From Pinus tabuliformis (taxonomy: Eukaryota > Streptophyta > Pinopsida > Pinales > Pinaceae): a stretch of 64,000 nt of DNA. Made by a program: the position numbers and the translations under genes. The notes beneath the pieces were generated by a model. It saw only the letters and a list, made by a program, of their open reading frames with translations. It did not search any database and had not been told where the DNA came from. The stretch is taken from positions 892,228,184 to 892,292,183 of the forward strand of contig CM062817.1 of assembly GCA_031772625.1 (NCBI GenBank). The letters are read 5' to 3'. This document shows positions 44,610 through 55,134 of the stretch, piece by piece; the stretch's first letter is position 1, and each line of letters opens with the position of its first letter.

Positions 44610-46983
44610 TGTTAGTGTCAGTCTTTCCAGCCTTCCTCCAGTGATCAAATGTGCTCTTACAAAGTGATTTTGAAGTGTCAAGGTCAAATTTTGTCATTTC
44701 AGTGAGTCTTCAAGCCAAAATTTGGTCACTAGGCATTAGGTCTAGGGTTTGCCCAAATGTCAGTCCATGTCATCATTCAGCTGAGCCTATCATCATTCAG
44801 AGGGTTGTCATTATCATGTCAGTGTCTAATGAGTCATTTTACATCTTGTTCATGCTTCAGTTGTGCCTTGGCAAGCTCATTCCCCTCTCCTAGGGTTTTG
44901 AAGGCAATTTCTCTTGGATGGTCAAATCACCGGCAAAACTTGTTTCCTGATGTTCATACACCTTCCCCTATCCTTAAAGTACCTTATCAAACACTTCCCA
45001 TCCCTTAGATCCGCCAAATTCCTCATTTTTGCACAAACCCTAGTTTCTAGCTACAACCTGGCAATTTTCTAGGTTTGACCTGTGTTTTGCCCTTTTCGAC
45101 CCCTTCCCCTCACTCAATCTCTGAGATTCCACTTTCCCCTGCTTCCTAACATCCCTCCCCACTCCCAAAAATTTGCCCAAGAATTTAGAAGCCCTCTATC
45201 CCCTTCATTTCGCTCCATTTCGACAAAATCCCTTGTTTCACACATCGGGACAAGTCGCACTCAAATGATGTTTCAGAGAAATGAAAGATGAATTTTGGAA
45301 AACTGAGAGAGGTTTTTGTCCATAAAATGCCAAAGAAGAAAAACCTCTTTCACTTTTTACACAGGTGTCATGGTTTGAGAGAAATGTCAAAAATACCGGC
45401 GAGAACGAAGGTGCTCCAAGGACGGTTGGCCAAAGCACAAAAACGAAGGAAAACGCCCGATCCACTCCAAACTTTGGCCAAAGCCTCTTTGAATGAGCAT
45501 GGTACTTGATTGGGGACTCCCAGCCCAAATTTCAAGAAATTTGGAGAAAATTTTGTCATTTGTGAATTTTTTGTGCAATTTACAGGTTTTGGCCATTGGA
45601 ATGGTCTCACCCCGGGTGAGACCATTTTGGAGGACTGCTCAGAATTTTGAAAACTTGGCATTTTTGGAAAGGGCATGCAAAGACAAAAATTACCAATACT
45701 TGGGAGAAGCCTGATTTTGAGATTTGAGCCTCCAAAAGCTCAAAATACATAAAAAAAAATGACTTTCTGCCCACTTTTTGAGTTGCAGAAAGTGACCTTG
45801 GGAGAAATAGTTTTTGAGGGGGCAAAACAACTCCAAATTCAGAAATTCCACTTGGGATGGAAAGCAGACAGACCAAGCTTTCCAATGAGCCATCTTGCAC
45901 CTGATTTGGATCAGTGAAACCCACTCAAAAGTAGCTGCAAAGGGGCGCGACCATTTGAACAGGGGGCGCGACCATTCGAGCCAGCTTTACCAGAATTGAC
46001 CTTTTTTGTCAAAAAACACTGTTTTGACTATGGTTGACCATTTTTACTTGTAGATGATGGATAAATGTAATATTTTCATGGCACTTTGATAGATTTTATC
46101 TCTCTTTACCCTTCTAGAAGCTTCCTTGATGTAAAAAGTGAATAATTAATGCATGGATGAGTTAGCTAAGTAATAGAGGCAAGTTGTTGGACTGCCTATT
46201 ATCTAGTGCTTAATTTAGAATTAGTTCAAACTGCCCCTAGGAAGCTGAGCTCGACCTCTAGAGGTGGGGAAAGGAGTTAGATGGTCTAGATGGTCTATAT
46301 TATGCTCTCTCCTTCTCATTTTCATGGTTGGACTCTTGTGGAAGAAAGCTTTCATTGTATATTGTACATCTATCTCTGCAATTTAAGGAAAAGGAAGGCC
46401 AGGGTTTTGCAGACATCATTGTGGATTCTTGTGGATTGTTGTGTTGATGGTGTGTTCTCTACATGTTCTTGTAAGTTTGTTTATGTATTCCACATCTCTC
46501 TTTTGCTTCTAATTGGACAGATGAAGTGATAAAGTTTGAATTCATGCTTTGACATGCTCAGCTTTTTAGTTTGTTCAATATTTATGTTTTCTACTGTCTA
46601 GAGAGGATTCAAATTGGTTGTTTGCCCTCTTTAGCTCCTCCTCTATCATTCCTGATCATCCACCTCAGATTAAGGCATCAACACTCACTCCTAACTTGCC
46701 CCTAAGATCCCCCTGCAAAAACTGTGCTCATTTCCCGCACCCTGAAATGCACTTCCACCAATTGCCACCAAAAACCCCAAAAATCATTAAATCAACCCCC
46801 CTATCAATTTACTAGCCTAAAATCTTTATTCATAATTGGTCAGCCTAATCATATTGAAAGATCTATCAAATCTGACCCGAGAGAGCCTTCTCATACCTCG
46901 TAGGGCTAGCTACGAGGTGAAATGGTTTGATGTAGCCTTGAGAGTTTGTCTATCTCAGCCTAGGTGAATTCCAAGCGCTAACA
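44610..46983. mobile_element. solo LTR (2374 bp) in the element F protease
   Basis: It starts TGTTAGTG and ends GCGCTAACA (inverted TGTTAG/CTAACA ends), is flanked by the exact 5 bp duplication GGCGG, and carries no retrotransposon coding domain. This is what recombination between two LTRs leaves behind. Its length is close to the element A LTR, but I found no clear similarity between them. A 27 bp near-perfect palindrome lies at 45600-45626. Short ORFs inside (for example 45082-45291, 45493-45714) have no recognisable product. Confidence 0.88.
45600..45626. repeat. 27 bp palindrome in solo LTR
   Basis: Two 13-base arms (AATGGTCTCACCC and its reverse complement) are separated by a single base, a strong hairpin or dimeric binding-site shape. 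Confidence 0.85.
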
Positions 46984-46988
46984 GGCGG
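46984..46988. repeat. TSD of solo LTR, right copy (GGCGG)
   Basis: Exact repeat of 44605-44609; the protease frame resumes across it. Confidence 0.9.
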
Positions 46989-47320
46989 ATTTTGAAGTGA
47001 TAGAGATTGTCTATGACAACAATCCCTATCCCGCACTACTAGGAATAGACCGGGCTACCAATATGAACGGAGTCATAAATCTAAAGAAGTGCAAAATGAC
47101 CTTTGAGAAAAAGTCACTACGTGTAGTAGTACCACTAGACCCAGCCGAAGGAATGCGATACACTGAACCAGTGCGCGACGACGATAGTGATGATGATCTT
47201 GACTGTATCTATAAGATCACTGCTCAAGGAGAGGATTGGGTGAATCCGATTGTGGATGGGAGGATTTCGTGGGAGCGCGAAAGCTCCTGCACTTCGGATT
47301 CAGACGAAGAGATAGAATGA

Positions 47321-47940
47321 TGGAAGAATCGAGTGCAAAAAGTAACAACGCTGAACTGCAACATGATGATCAGATCATTGCGTTGCATGAAAACAGAGGC
47401 AAGGGAGCTGCTGACATATGATGGATTGTCAACGATGGATGAATTTATGAGAAAATTTGAAAGTGCAGTACCAGAGCAGCAGTGGTTCGATGCACTGAAG
47501 TGGGCATTGCGCGCAACACCTGCACGATGGTGGGGTACGCATCAAGGAACTTTTGAAGACTAGCACGGATGTAGAAGGGTGATGCACCTACGTTTTGGAA
47601 AAACCCAACTTTGAACGAAATCCAATCAGCTAGGGCGGAACAACTTGCCCACCCACCTTTCCCGATGGGTATAGGCATATGCTGTACAGTCTGCACAAGC
47701 GCACAACCTGGAGAATTGGAACAAACCACAATAGCAAGAAGGGTGTTGCGCGTTACCAATTCTCCACGATGAGGCATTCGATAGGATGCGTGGAGTAGTG
47801 AACAAGGTTTACCAGATGAAGCGAACTGATTGGGACCTGCGCGAGCCAACGGTTCGATGGGCCTATAGGACCATGTGCAAAAACCTGAGCGCAGAAATGA
47901 TTGGTGCAAAGCAGAGTGGAACCCAAAATTTCTGAAGGGA
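47321..47940 (+). pseudogene. second Gag-like domain after protease in element F
   Basis: In the same frame as the protease, after one TGA, the sequence reads LLTYDGLSTMDEFMRKFESA, then FDALKWALRATPARWWGTH and, after a TAG that fits a Trp codon, HGCRRVMHLRFGK. The F..ALK..LRATPARWW..H pattern is that of a Retrotrans_gag domain, so this is a second Gag-like unit downstream of protease. A frame change near 47600 leads to a weaker continuation with LNEIQSARAEQLAHPPF and WDLREPTVRWAYRTM to about 47940. The function of a second Gag here is unknown; it may be a fusion with another element's gag. Confidence 0.7.
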
Positions 47941-47948
47941 ATACCAAA

Positions 47949-48422
47949 ATGAATCCTCACGTAATAGCTCCCGCGATTATGACAGCACGTGAAGACCAGG
48001 ATGAAGGAATCACACAGCTACATGAGGATGACCATATAAGGATTCGGAAAGCCATTCAATGAGGGAACCTTAGACTTCACAAACTCGAAGAAGATCGGGT
48101 ACGGTTAAGGAAGAAAAGAATGTTGATGGACGCTGAGATCAAAAGACTGGAAAATAGGGTCACGCAAGCATGTCTTGTTGATAGACCAAGAATGACAAGG
48201 CAAGATCTGGATGGTCATACCACTGCATTAGAAGAGTGTCCTCGATAATTTATGATTCTGTTACCATGGCTGAGACCGAACCTTACCAAACGCAGTAACA
48301 AGGGAAGCGCACCATATAAGATAAAGCACGCGGAGCCAGGTGTCGCGAGGGCAATTGAGGAAGGTCCACAGACTATATTAGAAGGCGAATTGAAGGCTCG
48401 CACAAGTGGTGTGACCACCTGA
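47949..48422 (+). pseudogene. coiled-coil segment of element F
   Basis: One frame from the Met at 47949 reads about 157 codons with two internal stops (about 48060 and 48246). The middle is strongly charged and helical: DDHIRIRKAIQ, then LHKLEEDRVRLRKKRMLMDAEIKRLENRV split by no stop, as in a coiled coil. No catalytic motif is seen. The stretch 48423-48726 continues with broken readable pieces (SVHDEMSNLRQKG, LRHELRARFGTIYAKD) in other frames. I cannot name the product. Confidence 0.4.
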
Positions 48423-48726
48423 CTAGCTATAGGAAGTACAGTCTCAACGCTCTAGACAATTGAAAGAGAACACGAGACTCTAAATGAGTCTGTTTGGGAA
48501 CTGCGTGGTGAAGGAGGTGCGCGTAGAACCAGCATGGTACAAGGTTTGCGCCGCGCATGGGGGGCTACGCTGCCATGCAGGTAGGCTGGGAAGTAACCGT
48601 TGACGACTCTGTTCATGATGAGATGTCCAATTTAAGGCAAAAGGGAGCAGGTGGCGGGCAATTAAGACACGAATTAAGAGCTAGATTTGGGACAATCTAC
48701 GCTAAGGATGCATTAATGACTTAGAA

Positions 48727-50768
48727 ATGGGGGGAGCGGTCAAATTCAAATTCAAAAGATGCTATAAAAGTCCCAAGGCTAGCCACGAGACAACACTTGT
48801 TCGTTTGAGATTTGAGCTATTACGAAGAGCAGAGAGTGTTGAGTGCCAAGCGGTATTTAAGCCCCCAAGTTCGCGAGCAACCACAGACAGTTTAGACAAG
48901 ATGACAACTACCAAGAGAGGTGTGGGTTTTGTAAAGAGTACCACCGAGGAAGCTGCGCAGAGCCCTATAGTGCAGGTGGGGGATGCGCTGAAAATTCCGA
49001 AATCACCCTGGATGCCGAGGCCCAAGAAGGATACATAAGCAGTGGGACCTGTCTGCATGTCCCCGCGAAATCCGCAGTTTGGTAAACGTTCCATGGAAGA
49101 AAAGGGCAAGGCTATCAACCTGGAGACAGATGATGAGGAGGAGGACCTTTAGGATTTCGTAGAGGAGATAGAGGCGGATGAAGAAATGGAAGAAGACATC
49201 TAGCCGGTGCGTGCTGCAGTGAAACTGCCCGAGTAAGTTCCTCTGTGGAAAGGGAAAGCTAAAGTACCCAAGGATTTGGATGCCGCTAAAAGCATGCTTC
49301 AAACCCCGCTCCTCCCAGATGGAATTCTGTTTGAGGGTTCGGTTCTGGGCCGCGTGCCCACAATGAAATTTGAAGACTGGGACCTCGCAGACAGCAAAAA
49401 GTTCCCCCATTTACAGATGGAGAACCTCATGAAAAAGAGCAAGGAGGGGTCAGTTACAGTGCTAGAGCTGCAAAAATGGCTGCGCGGTGTGGAGAAGGCT
49501 GGGCTACTCCACCTCCTATGGATTCCGCATTTTCACCACGCACCGATCACGATTTTCATCATCAGACAACTGCTTTGCCTGGTGCACGATGGGTACTTAT
49601 GGCTGGAGGATCCTATTCCCATCACGACGGAGCTTATTCACAGGATTTCCGGGCTTCCATGTAAGGGAAGGGACCCCGTGAAGATAGCTGGCAAAAGCGG
49701 AGATTTGGCGCTTGCAGAAGCCATGAAGAAGAAGTATAAATTGGAAAATAAGAAGAGAGGCTACGTAGTCAGTAGCATTTAAGATAAAGGGGTGCACGCA
49801 ACCACCCAAATTCTAGCTGGAAAGGTGATGAGAAAATGCCGCGGAGACGAGGTACTCGCACAGGTAGTTGCGCTAGCAGAAGAATGCACGGAGGGGGTCC
49901 AATTCAACTAGGCCGCCTTCCTCTGTGAAGAATTGCTCACCAACTAAAAGGAAGTTCAGGAGCAAGGCAAGACCTTCCACTACTCGTGGTTGCTCTTGTC
50001 TATCTTACTGGTGACAAGGGAACTGGCTGAGGACAGTCAGTTCCCTCCTCTTGAATAGGACTTGCTAGAGGCCGCAAAATATCCGTTGCTTTGGGATATG
50101 AAGGACGCCATGTGGATCCACGAGACTAAGATATTTTGGGTGCTCATGGAGGCGAGCATCCAAATGTGGATTAACAAAAGGCCGCGCCTATCCCCCACAG
50201 TGTACAACGGTCTGTGAAGCTTTGCAGACTTCAAGGTGGATATGCATAATGTGTATATCAAGGCGTGTAAGGATCCGGTGTAGAACTGGACCAAGCTTCC
50301 TTTCATCACAATTGACGATGCCATCTTCTCCATGCTCGACTCATGGCCTCCTAAGTGGCACGCCTCGGATTTGGCAGAAAAGGATAAAACAGTAGCACAA
50401 AAGCAGAACGCTGCAACCAAGTTGCATGTCACAAAGTTGGCCCAGCAGAGGTGCAATGAACAAGTGGCCATGGAGGTAAGGGCCTCCCGCGAAGCAGAAA
50501 AGGCAGCCGCAGAACAAGCAAAGGTCGCCGAACAAGCAACAACAGCATAAGCAACAAGGGCCACCATGACACAAGAGGAAGGAGGCCAGGATGTGTCTAC
50601 AGGACAGGGACCAGATACAACAGAAGGCGTGGACCTGAGCACAACGTCTACTCAACTAAAATGACCGCACGTCACGGAGTGGTCTGCTCCGCAAAAGAAG
50701 ACCAAAGCTTCCAAATTGGACATCGAGCCCATTACATTGATAGAGGGTGACCTCTATGACATCGGTGA
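48727..50768 (+). pseudogene. plant-mobile-domain-like ORF of element F (sense strand)
   Basis: A single frame runs about 680 codons to the point where remnant G interrupts it, broken only by stops (49036, 49150, 49201, 49234, 49780, 49909, 49945, 50056, 50215, 50281, 50548, 50662) and no frameshift. It has a basic N-terminal part, an acidic stretch (LETDDEEEDL), and then a conserved-looking core with VLELQKWLRGVEKAGLLHLL, DGYLWLEDPIPITTELIHRI and SGLPCKGRDP. The pattern of a helix followed by a PIT..L...ISGLP-type motif resembles the plant mobile domain found in some transposons and in extra ORFs of plant Ty3/gypsy elements. An Ala/Lys/Gln-rich coiled coil (50360-50545) ends it. Function unknown. 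Confidence 0.55.
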
Positions 50769-51935
50769 TGTAGAAATTTTGAGTAATATGACACATATTC
50801 ACAGAGATTATCTTGATTATACACTTATAAGCAGAACATGCATAATACATAACCTCCTCTACGTTGATCATCAATTTACAGAAGCAGAAACATTCACAGG
50901 TGCACATAGAAGCATCAATCAAACTCATTAACACAGTATGTATCCCGGGGAAAGCATCTCGCTAAAAACCCCAACTATCTGTATATTATATTGATTGAAT
51001 CATGTAACATTACAAAGTACAATGCTTATCACAAGCAATCCATTACCAGCTCCACCTATTACACACAATACAACTCAGATCTGATCTCCAAATCTATTCC
51101 ACTGCTTGCCTGCCTCTCCAGCTCAATACCTGCTCAAGAACTGATGAGAATGGTTTACCAAACTCGTATTTCACCTGCAAAGAATCACTCACACTGTGTT
51201 GGACGTGAGAACATGCTACAATTCTTGGTATTGGCCAATTCATTGGCATACTCAATCCCTCTAATTGTGAAAATCATCATGCACAACTATAGTCACAACT
51301 GATAGCAATCTGATCCTCTAACACCTGTCCCTGCTGAACTGAACATGCACTGACATGCAACTAAGTTAACTGATGTATTCTATAGTTGCATTATGAGTTA
51401 ATAACTTGTGAATTAATTAATAACCTATTCACCCAACTCATCTCTAGTCTATTGATCAGTTAGACTAACAAAGTTAAGCTGAACACAACTCCATCAACTG
51501 CACCTCCAGTCCACTAAACTCAACTCACTTGAGTTCTAACTGAAGTCCTGCATGCAAATATTAGTCATCCCATAGGTAACCATGTATTTCCTTCTGGGAT
51601 CTGCATGTACCACATCCGTAGCTCATCCTGAAGTGCTCCAAGAGAATAAGATCAAGTTTATAGTCCAAATATTATTATGAGACAATAATATTTGACTTTT
51701 CTATTTTTGACAGCCAGTCTAAAAATAGACTTTGATCACTCATACTGTGATCACTCCTGCTGTGATCATCCCTGCTGTGGTCACTCCTGCTGTGATCATC
51801 CCTACCGGGATCCAAAAATAGAACTTGCGCCATAATTTGCCTGCGGGCCCACTTAGTGAAGGCGACTCCTTTCCACTAAGCTCCATCATCTTGTTGCATT
51901 CTCAACAAGCATTTCTTATTGCACACTTTTCAACA
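50769..51935 (-). repeat. Remnant G 3' LTR
   Basis: About 1167 bp. It shares GGGGAAAGCA...CTAAAAACCCC near its left third and TGCATT...TTTTCAACACTCCCTCT at its right end with element E LTRs, but is longer. Four near-copies of TGATCACTCCTGCTG-type units lie at 51737-51812. Confidence 0.65.
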
Positions 51936-52599
51936 CTCCCTCTAAACAAGAAAGGCTTCCTCTCAAACCCGATCCTGTAACTCTGGAATGTTCTCCATGC
52001 AGCACATCTGGCCGGTCCACTTGCTCTGTCATCAAAGTCTCTGACTGCTATTGCCTCTGTCGACTGAAAAACTCTGCATCTCTGTGCTCTTCAGTATCTG
52101 ACTGCTCTAGCCTCTGTCACTTTGATCTCTGACTGCATCTGTGTTGCTGCTGGTTCTATCTCCTAGCATTGCATCCGCACTGCACCTCCCAACTGACCTC
52201 CCTGTTGGGCTAGAAACACCCTCTGATGCTGAAGCTCTACCTGCTGCTGACAAGTGCTCCCTCTCTAACATCTGCGCTACTGCAACATCTCCATGCATCT
52301 CGCACCATTGCACACCTCTCTGTGCCACCTAGCACTGTGCAAAACACTTGTGCCTCTCGCATTGCTGCAACCTGCTAGCTATGCGCTGTCTTGGGATTCC
52401 CTGCACTGTCGCTCTCTCTGCCGCTCCATCCGCATCTGTCTCTACCCAATCAGTCAGTTCCTGCTACTACACATCGGGGCTCCTGTAGCAAGGTCTCATC
52501 CAAGAGATTGGGTACCTCAAGGATCCTGCCCCTCCTCCTTGGGATGATCAATCCAAATCACCCCACCTCCTACCTAGAGGTATGGCTGCATGCGATCCC

Positions 52600-52931
52600 T
52601 CAGCCCACCTGGCTCGAAGTTCCCCCCTACTGGAGGTCTCTGGATGAGTAGATGTCTCTAGTTGATCTCTTCTCAGCTTCCCCTGTTGTGGCTCCTCCAC
52701 AACCTCCTGAAGCTGCTACACCAATCATGGCTCCTCCACAATCGTTTGAGACTTCTTTTGGCTCTGCATGTTGAGAGGTAATGTATGCTCCCTCTCAACC
52801 ACCATGTCTCCATCATGACAACGAAACCATCTCGCCTTCGACTTGTCAACCTTCTTCCCATCATTGGAAGAACAAGATTCAAAAAGAGAAACCTTCTCCT
52901 TCCCCTTCTTCACCTTACTCGCTAAAGGCAC
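52600..52931 (-). pseudogene. Remnant G interior, copia-like tail
   Basis: The minus-strand ORF 52931-52725 reads VKKGKEKVSLFESCSSNDGK, then DGDMVVEREHTLPLNMQSQ. The MVVERE segment and its DNA context recur in element E beside the 3' LTR. It is the short basic tail that replaces the pol domains in this family. No enzymatic motif is present. Confidence 0.4.
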
Positions 52932-53060
52932 AATTCTTGTTACAGGGAAAAGTGTCTACACAGAACTACTTATCCCACTAAGGTGTGGCAGCTACCTTAG
53001 AAACAAACAAAGTAAAGCTACTTTCGTTTTTCCTTTATGAAATATAGATGAGAGAAGAAC

Positions 53061-53280
53061 AAAGAAGACCAACCTCTGTCTTGCACTAATCTCCTAGTGC
53101 GATTCCTCTCTCTCTTGGTAGTCTTTCGCTACTTGCTCCCTTGTACGCCCAACTTCACAGAGTACCTATAAGATCACAATAGCATAGCACTATACAAGAA
53201 CATGGATCTATAATCATAAACAATCTAGGATCAGATGTAAATTGACCATACAAATGCATAAAACATAAATGACACAAGAG
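53061..53280. other. unassigned boundary between remnant G and element H
   Basis: No coding domain or clear element end was found in this stretch. The right end of G and the left end of the H LTR must lie here or nearby. Confidence 0.4.
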
Positions 53281-53974
53281 TATGGAGGAAAACTTGAATA
53301 GCTTTTATTGATAAACAAGAAAGAGCCAAGGGAGTTACAACCAGTTGTTCTGACCTAGCATCATCCTCTCAGCAAGGAAGCCCCTCTTCACCTCATACAA
53401 AGCTTAGATCACCCAACAATCTGATGTTGTCTCAAGAAACCAACAACAATTCCTTACAATATGCAAAATTCCAGCCTCTGGATCTCTGGGATGAGGGATC
53501 CATATATAGATATCTGTAAGGGAGATGAGTCAGCTTGTGATTTGATTAGTGTCTTCCCTTTGATAGTTCTTGCTTCCACTTGGAGATTGATGGTCTCTTA
53601 CTCATCCTTGGTCGAATTCAGAGAGGCAAGTGTCACAGGAGAAGTTTTTGGAAGTTTCCATGCCTCTCCACCTCGCGGAATAACACTGCCATTTGTCACT
53701 TCTCGCCCATCGCACCCATAGAAGGGATTTTTGAAATGCAACACACCCACACAGTGTATTTAGGTGAGATGCAACGCACTTTGCCTATGGAGCAGCTGAA
53801 ATGATCCTGTTTTGACCAGTTCTGAGCAGTTTTTCATGGAGAACTTCTGGGAGAAGCTGTAATCAGTTGACCTTGTTCCTTTAGGGGTTAGAACAACACT
53901 TTTAGGGACTTAGGAGCCCTTGGTTTATGGACATTTCATGCTTGGGGTTGTAGTGCCCAAAAATTTATATAACA
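53281..53974 (-). repeat. candidate 3' LTR of element H (left end unresolved)
   Basis: On the minus strand TGTTATATAAATTTTTGGGC starts at 53974, directly after a purine tract (TTTAGGGGGCAAT, 53975-53987). A TATA-like CTATATATG (53501-53509) and an AATAAA (53304-53309) follow in the right order for U3, R and U5. The partner LTR would lie beyond 64000, so the call rests on these signals. Confidence 0.5.
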
Positions 53975-53987
53975 ATTGCCCCCTAAA

Positions 53988-55130
53988 GCATGAGGTCGTT
54001 AATCTTTTGATGTCGGGTGAAATTCTTTATTATGAGGATCCGAAGTTCTTTCAAGCTGGGAGGAGACCTGTAATAAGATACAATACAATACATTATCTTC
54101 ATAATATTTTCATGATCTAGCTGAGGCAGGCATTCCCATGCTCAGCTTTATAAATTCCTTTTCATGTACATAGGACAGACAATCGTCTGAGTGTAGACTG
54201 ATGATTCTGGTAGTCATCATCCCTTTGATTGGATGATTATCTGTGCAGCAATGATGTACATTTGATGTCTTTATTTCCCTGAATATATATCGCAGCCCGG
54301 ATGGATGAAACTAGATCCGGGGTCTTCAATCTCGTTCGATCTTCACTCGAAGTACAAGTCTATCCATGTGAGAGATGTTCTAGAGTCGAACATGGAAAGA
54401 CATCGCCTGATTACCAGCCAATGATGTAAGCTGTTAACAGGCATGAGAGGAATCACCGATAATGATAATGACCCTCAAGGTACTGCAGTACAATTCACGT
54501 GGTGTGAATAAAGGAATTGGCATCGAACACCACGCAAAATCTTTCGGTCGAAGGTCATTGATGTAAACCTGTCGCCGGAAGTGAGAAACTTGCCATTGAG
54601 GCATGCAAGCTTCAAAGTACTGAATGGGGTGTTCCTAGATCGACTTCTTGGAGAATGAGCTGATGTCGAAAAGAAGCGATCTGTCACAGGAGGGCCTTAA
54701 TGAATCCCACATCAATGACACGGAACAGAGCAAATTATTTTAATGGAGGTGAAAACAATCTGATGACATAAGGTTCAGGGTGGCGGTCATGAAAGAATGG
54801 AGTGTAAATGTATTGCAGCGGGTGAGACACAGGTGAATTCTCTTGAACATATCGGCGACACTAACGTGATGGACTGGTAGCATTAACCCCAAATGTGGAC
54901 GGTGTGATGGGACCATGGCGATGTGACTGGTGAATGAAACAACCCAACCCGACTTGGATGCGAAGTGAAAGTGTCATGTTCAAGAGCGACTTGCTACCAA
55001 CAAAGTTTCTTCAAGTTTTCTTCCCAAATTTTCCCCAGTCATTGCTGACCAGTACCTCTTTATTTTTGTCAAGCTTGAGGAGGATAACATATGCTTGTTC
55101 TATAATTTGCCCTTCGGGCAAACCCATCGC
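53988..55130. other. element H non-coding region next to the candidate LTR
   Basis: No protein domain is recognised on either strand. The DNA is of mixed composition. It separates the candidate 3' LTR from the repeat array and the opposite-strand gene. Confidence 0.45.
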
Positions 55131-55134
55131 TATG

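Larger units (their letters stand above)
44429..47320 (+). pseudogene. pol: Element F aspartic protease, split by a solo LTR
   Basis: The first part (44429-44609) holds the active-site region VILDLGSDVNVLPKQTWERM (D-L-G in place of D-S/T-G) and a flap-like segment LRMTNQQKILPMGRLQG. The coding sequence then stops at the 2374 bp insertion, with GGCGG duplicated on both sides, and resumes at 46989 in the same frame with DFEVIEIVYDNNPYPALLGI, the C-terminal part with the conserved ALLG-type motif, followed by FEKKSLRVVVPLDPAEG and an acidic tail to 47320. Insertion plus duplication is a multiple of three (2379 bp). The protease would process the polyprotein; no RT follows. Confidence 0.9.
41335..50768 (+). 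mobile_element. Element F: pol-less Ty3/gypsy element with Gag, protease and PMD-like ORF (3' end missing)
   Basis: A 5' LTR (41335-42016) and an Athila/Tat-type primer site are followed by a long decayed plus-strand coding region: Gag with several zinc knuckles, retropepsin, a second Gag-like domain, a coiled-coil segment and a PMD-like ORF. RT, RNase H and integrase are absent. A solo LTR (44610-46983) splits the protease, and copia remnant G cuts the last ORF at 50768. No 3' LTR copy was found in the window, so the right end is unknown. Confidence 0.82.
50769..53060 (-). mobile_element. Remnant G: truncated copia element related to E
   Basis: A 3' LTR (50769-51935) begins TGTAGAAATT and ends TTTTCAACA, and on the minus strand is preceded by the same GAGGGAG purine tract as in element E. 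The adjoining interior also matches E: around 52769-52808 the sequence TGTTGAGAGGTAATGTATGC and the encoded VVERE tail (52931-52725 minus) correspond to 35063-35100. No gag, primer site or second LTR was found; the right boundary is not defined. It interrupts the PMD-like ORF of element F. Confidence 0.65.

Noticed and set aside
50037..50642. 201-codon minus-strand Cys/Ala-rich ORF
   Set aside because: It lies opposite the PMD-like ORF, whose frame has far more protein-like structure despite its stops. It has no recognisable domain.
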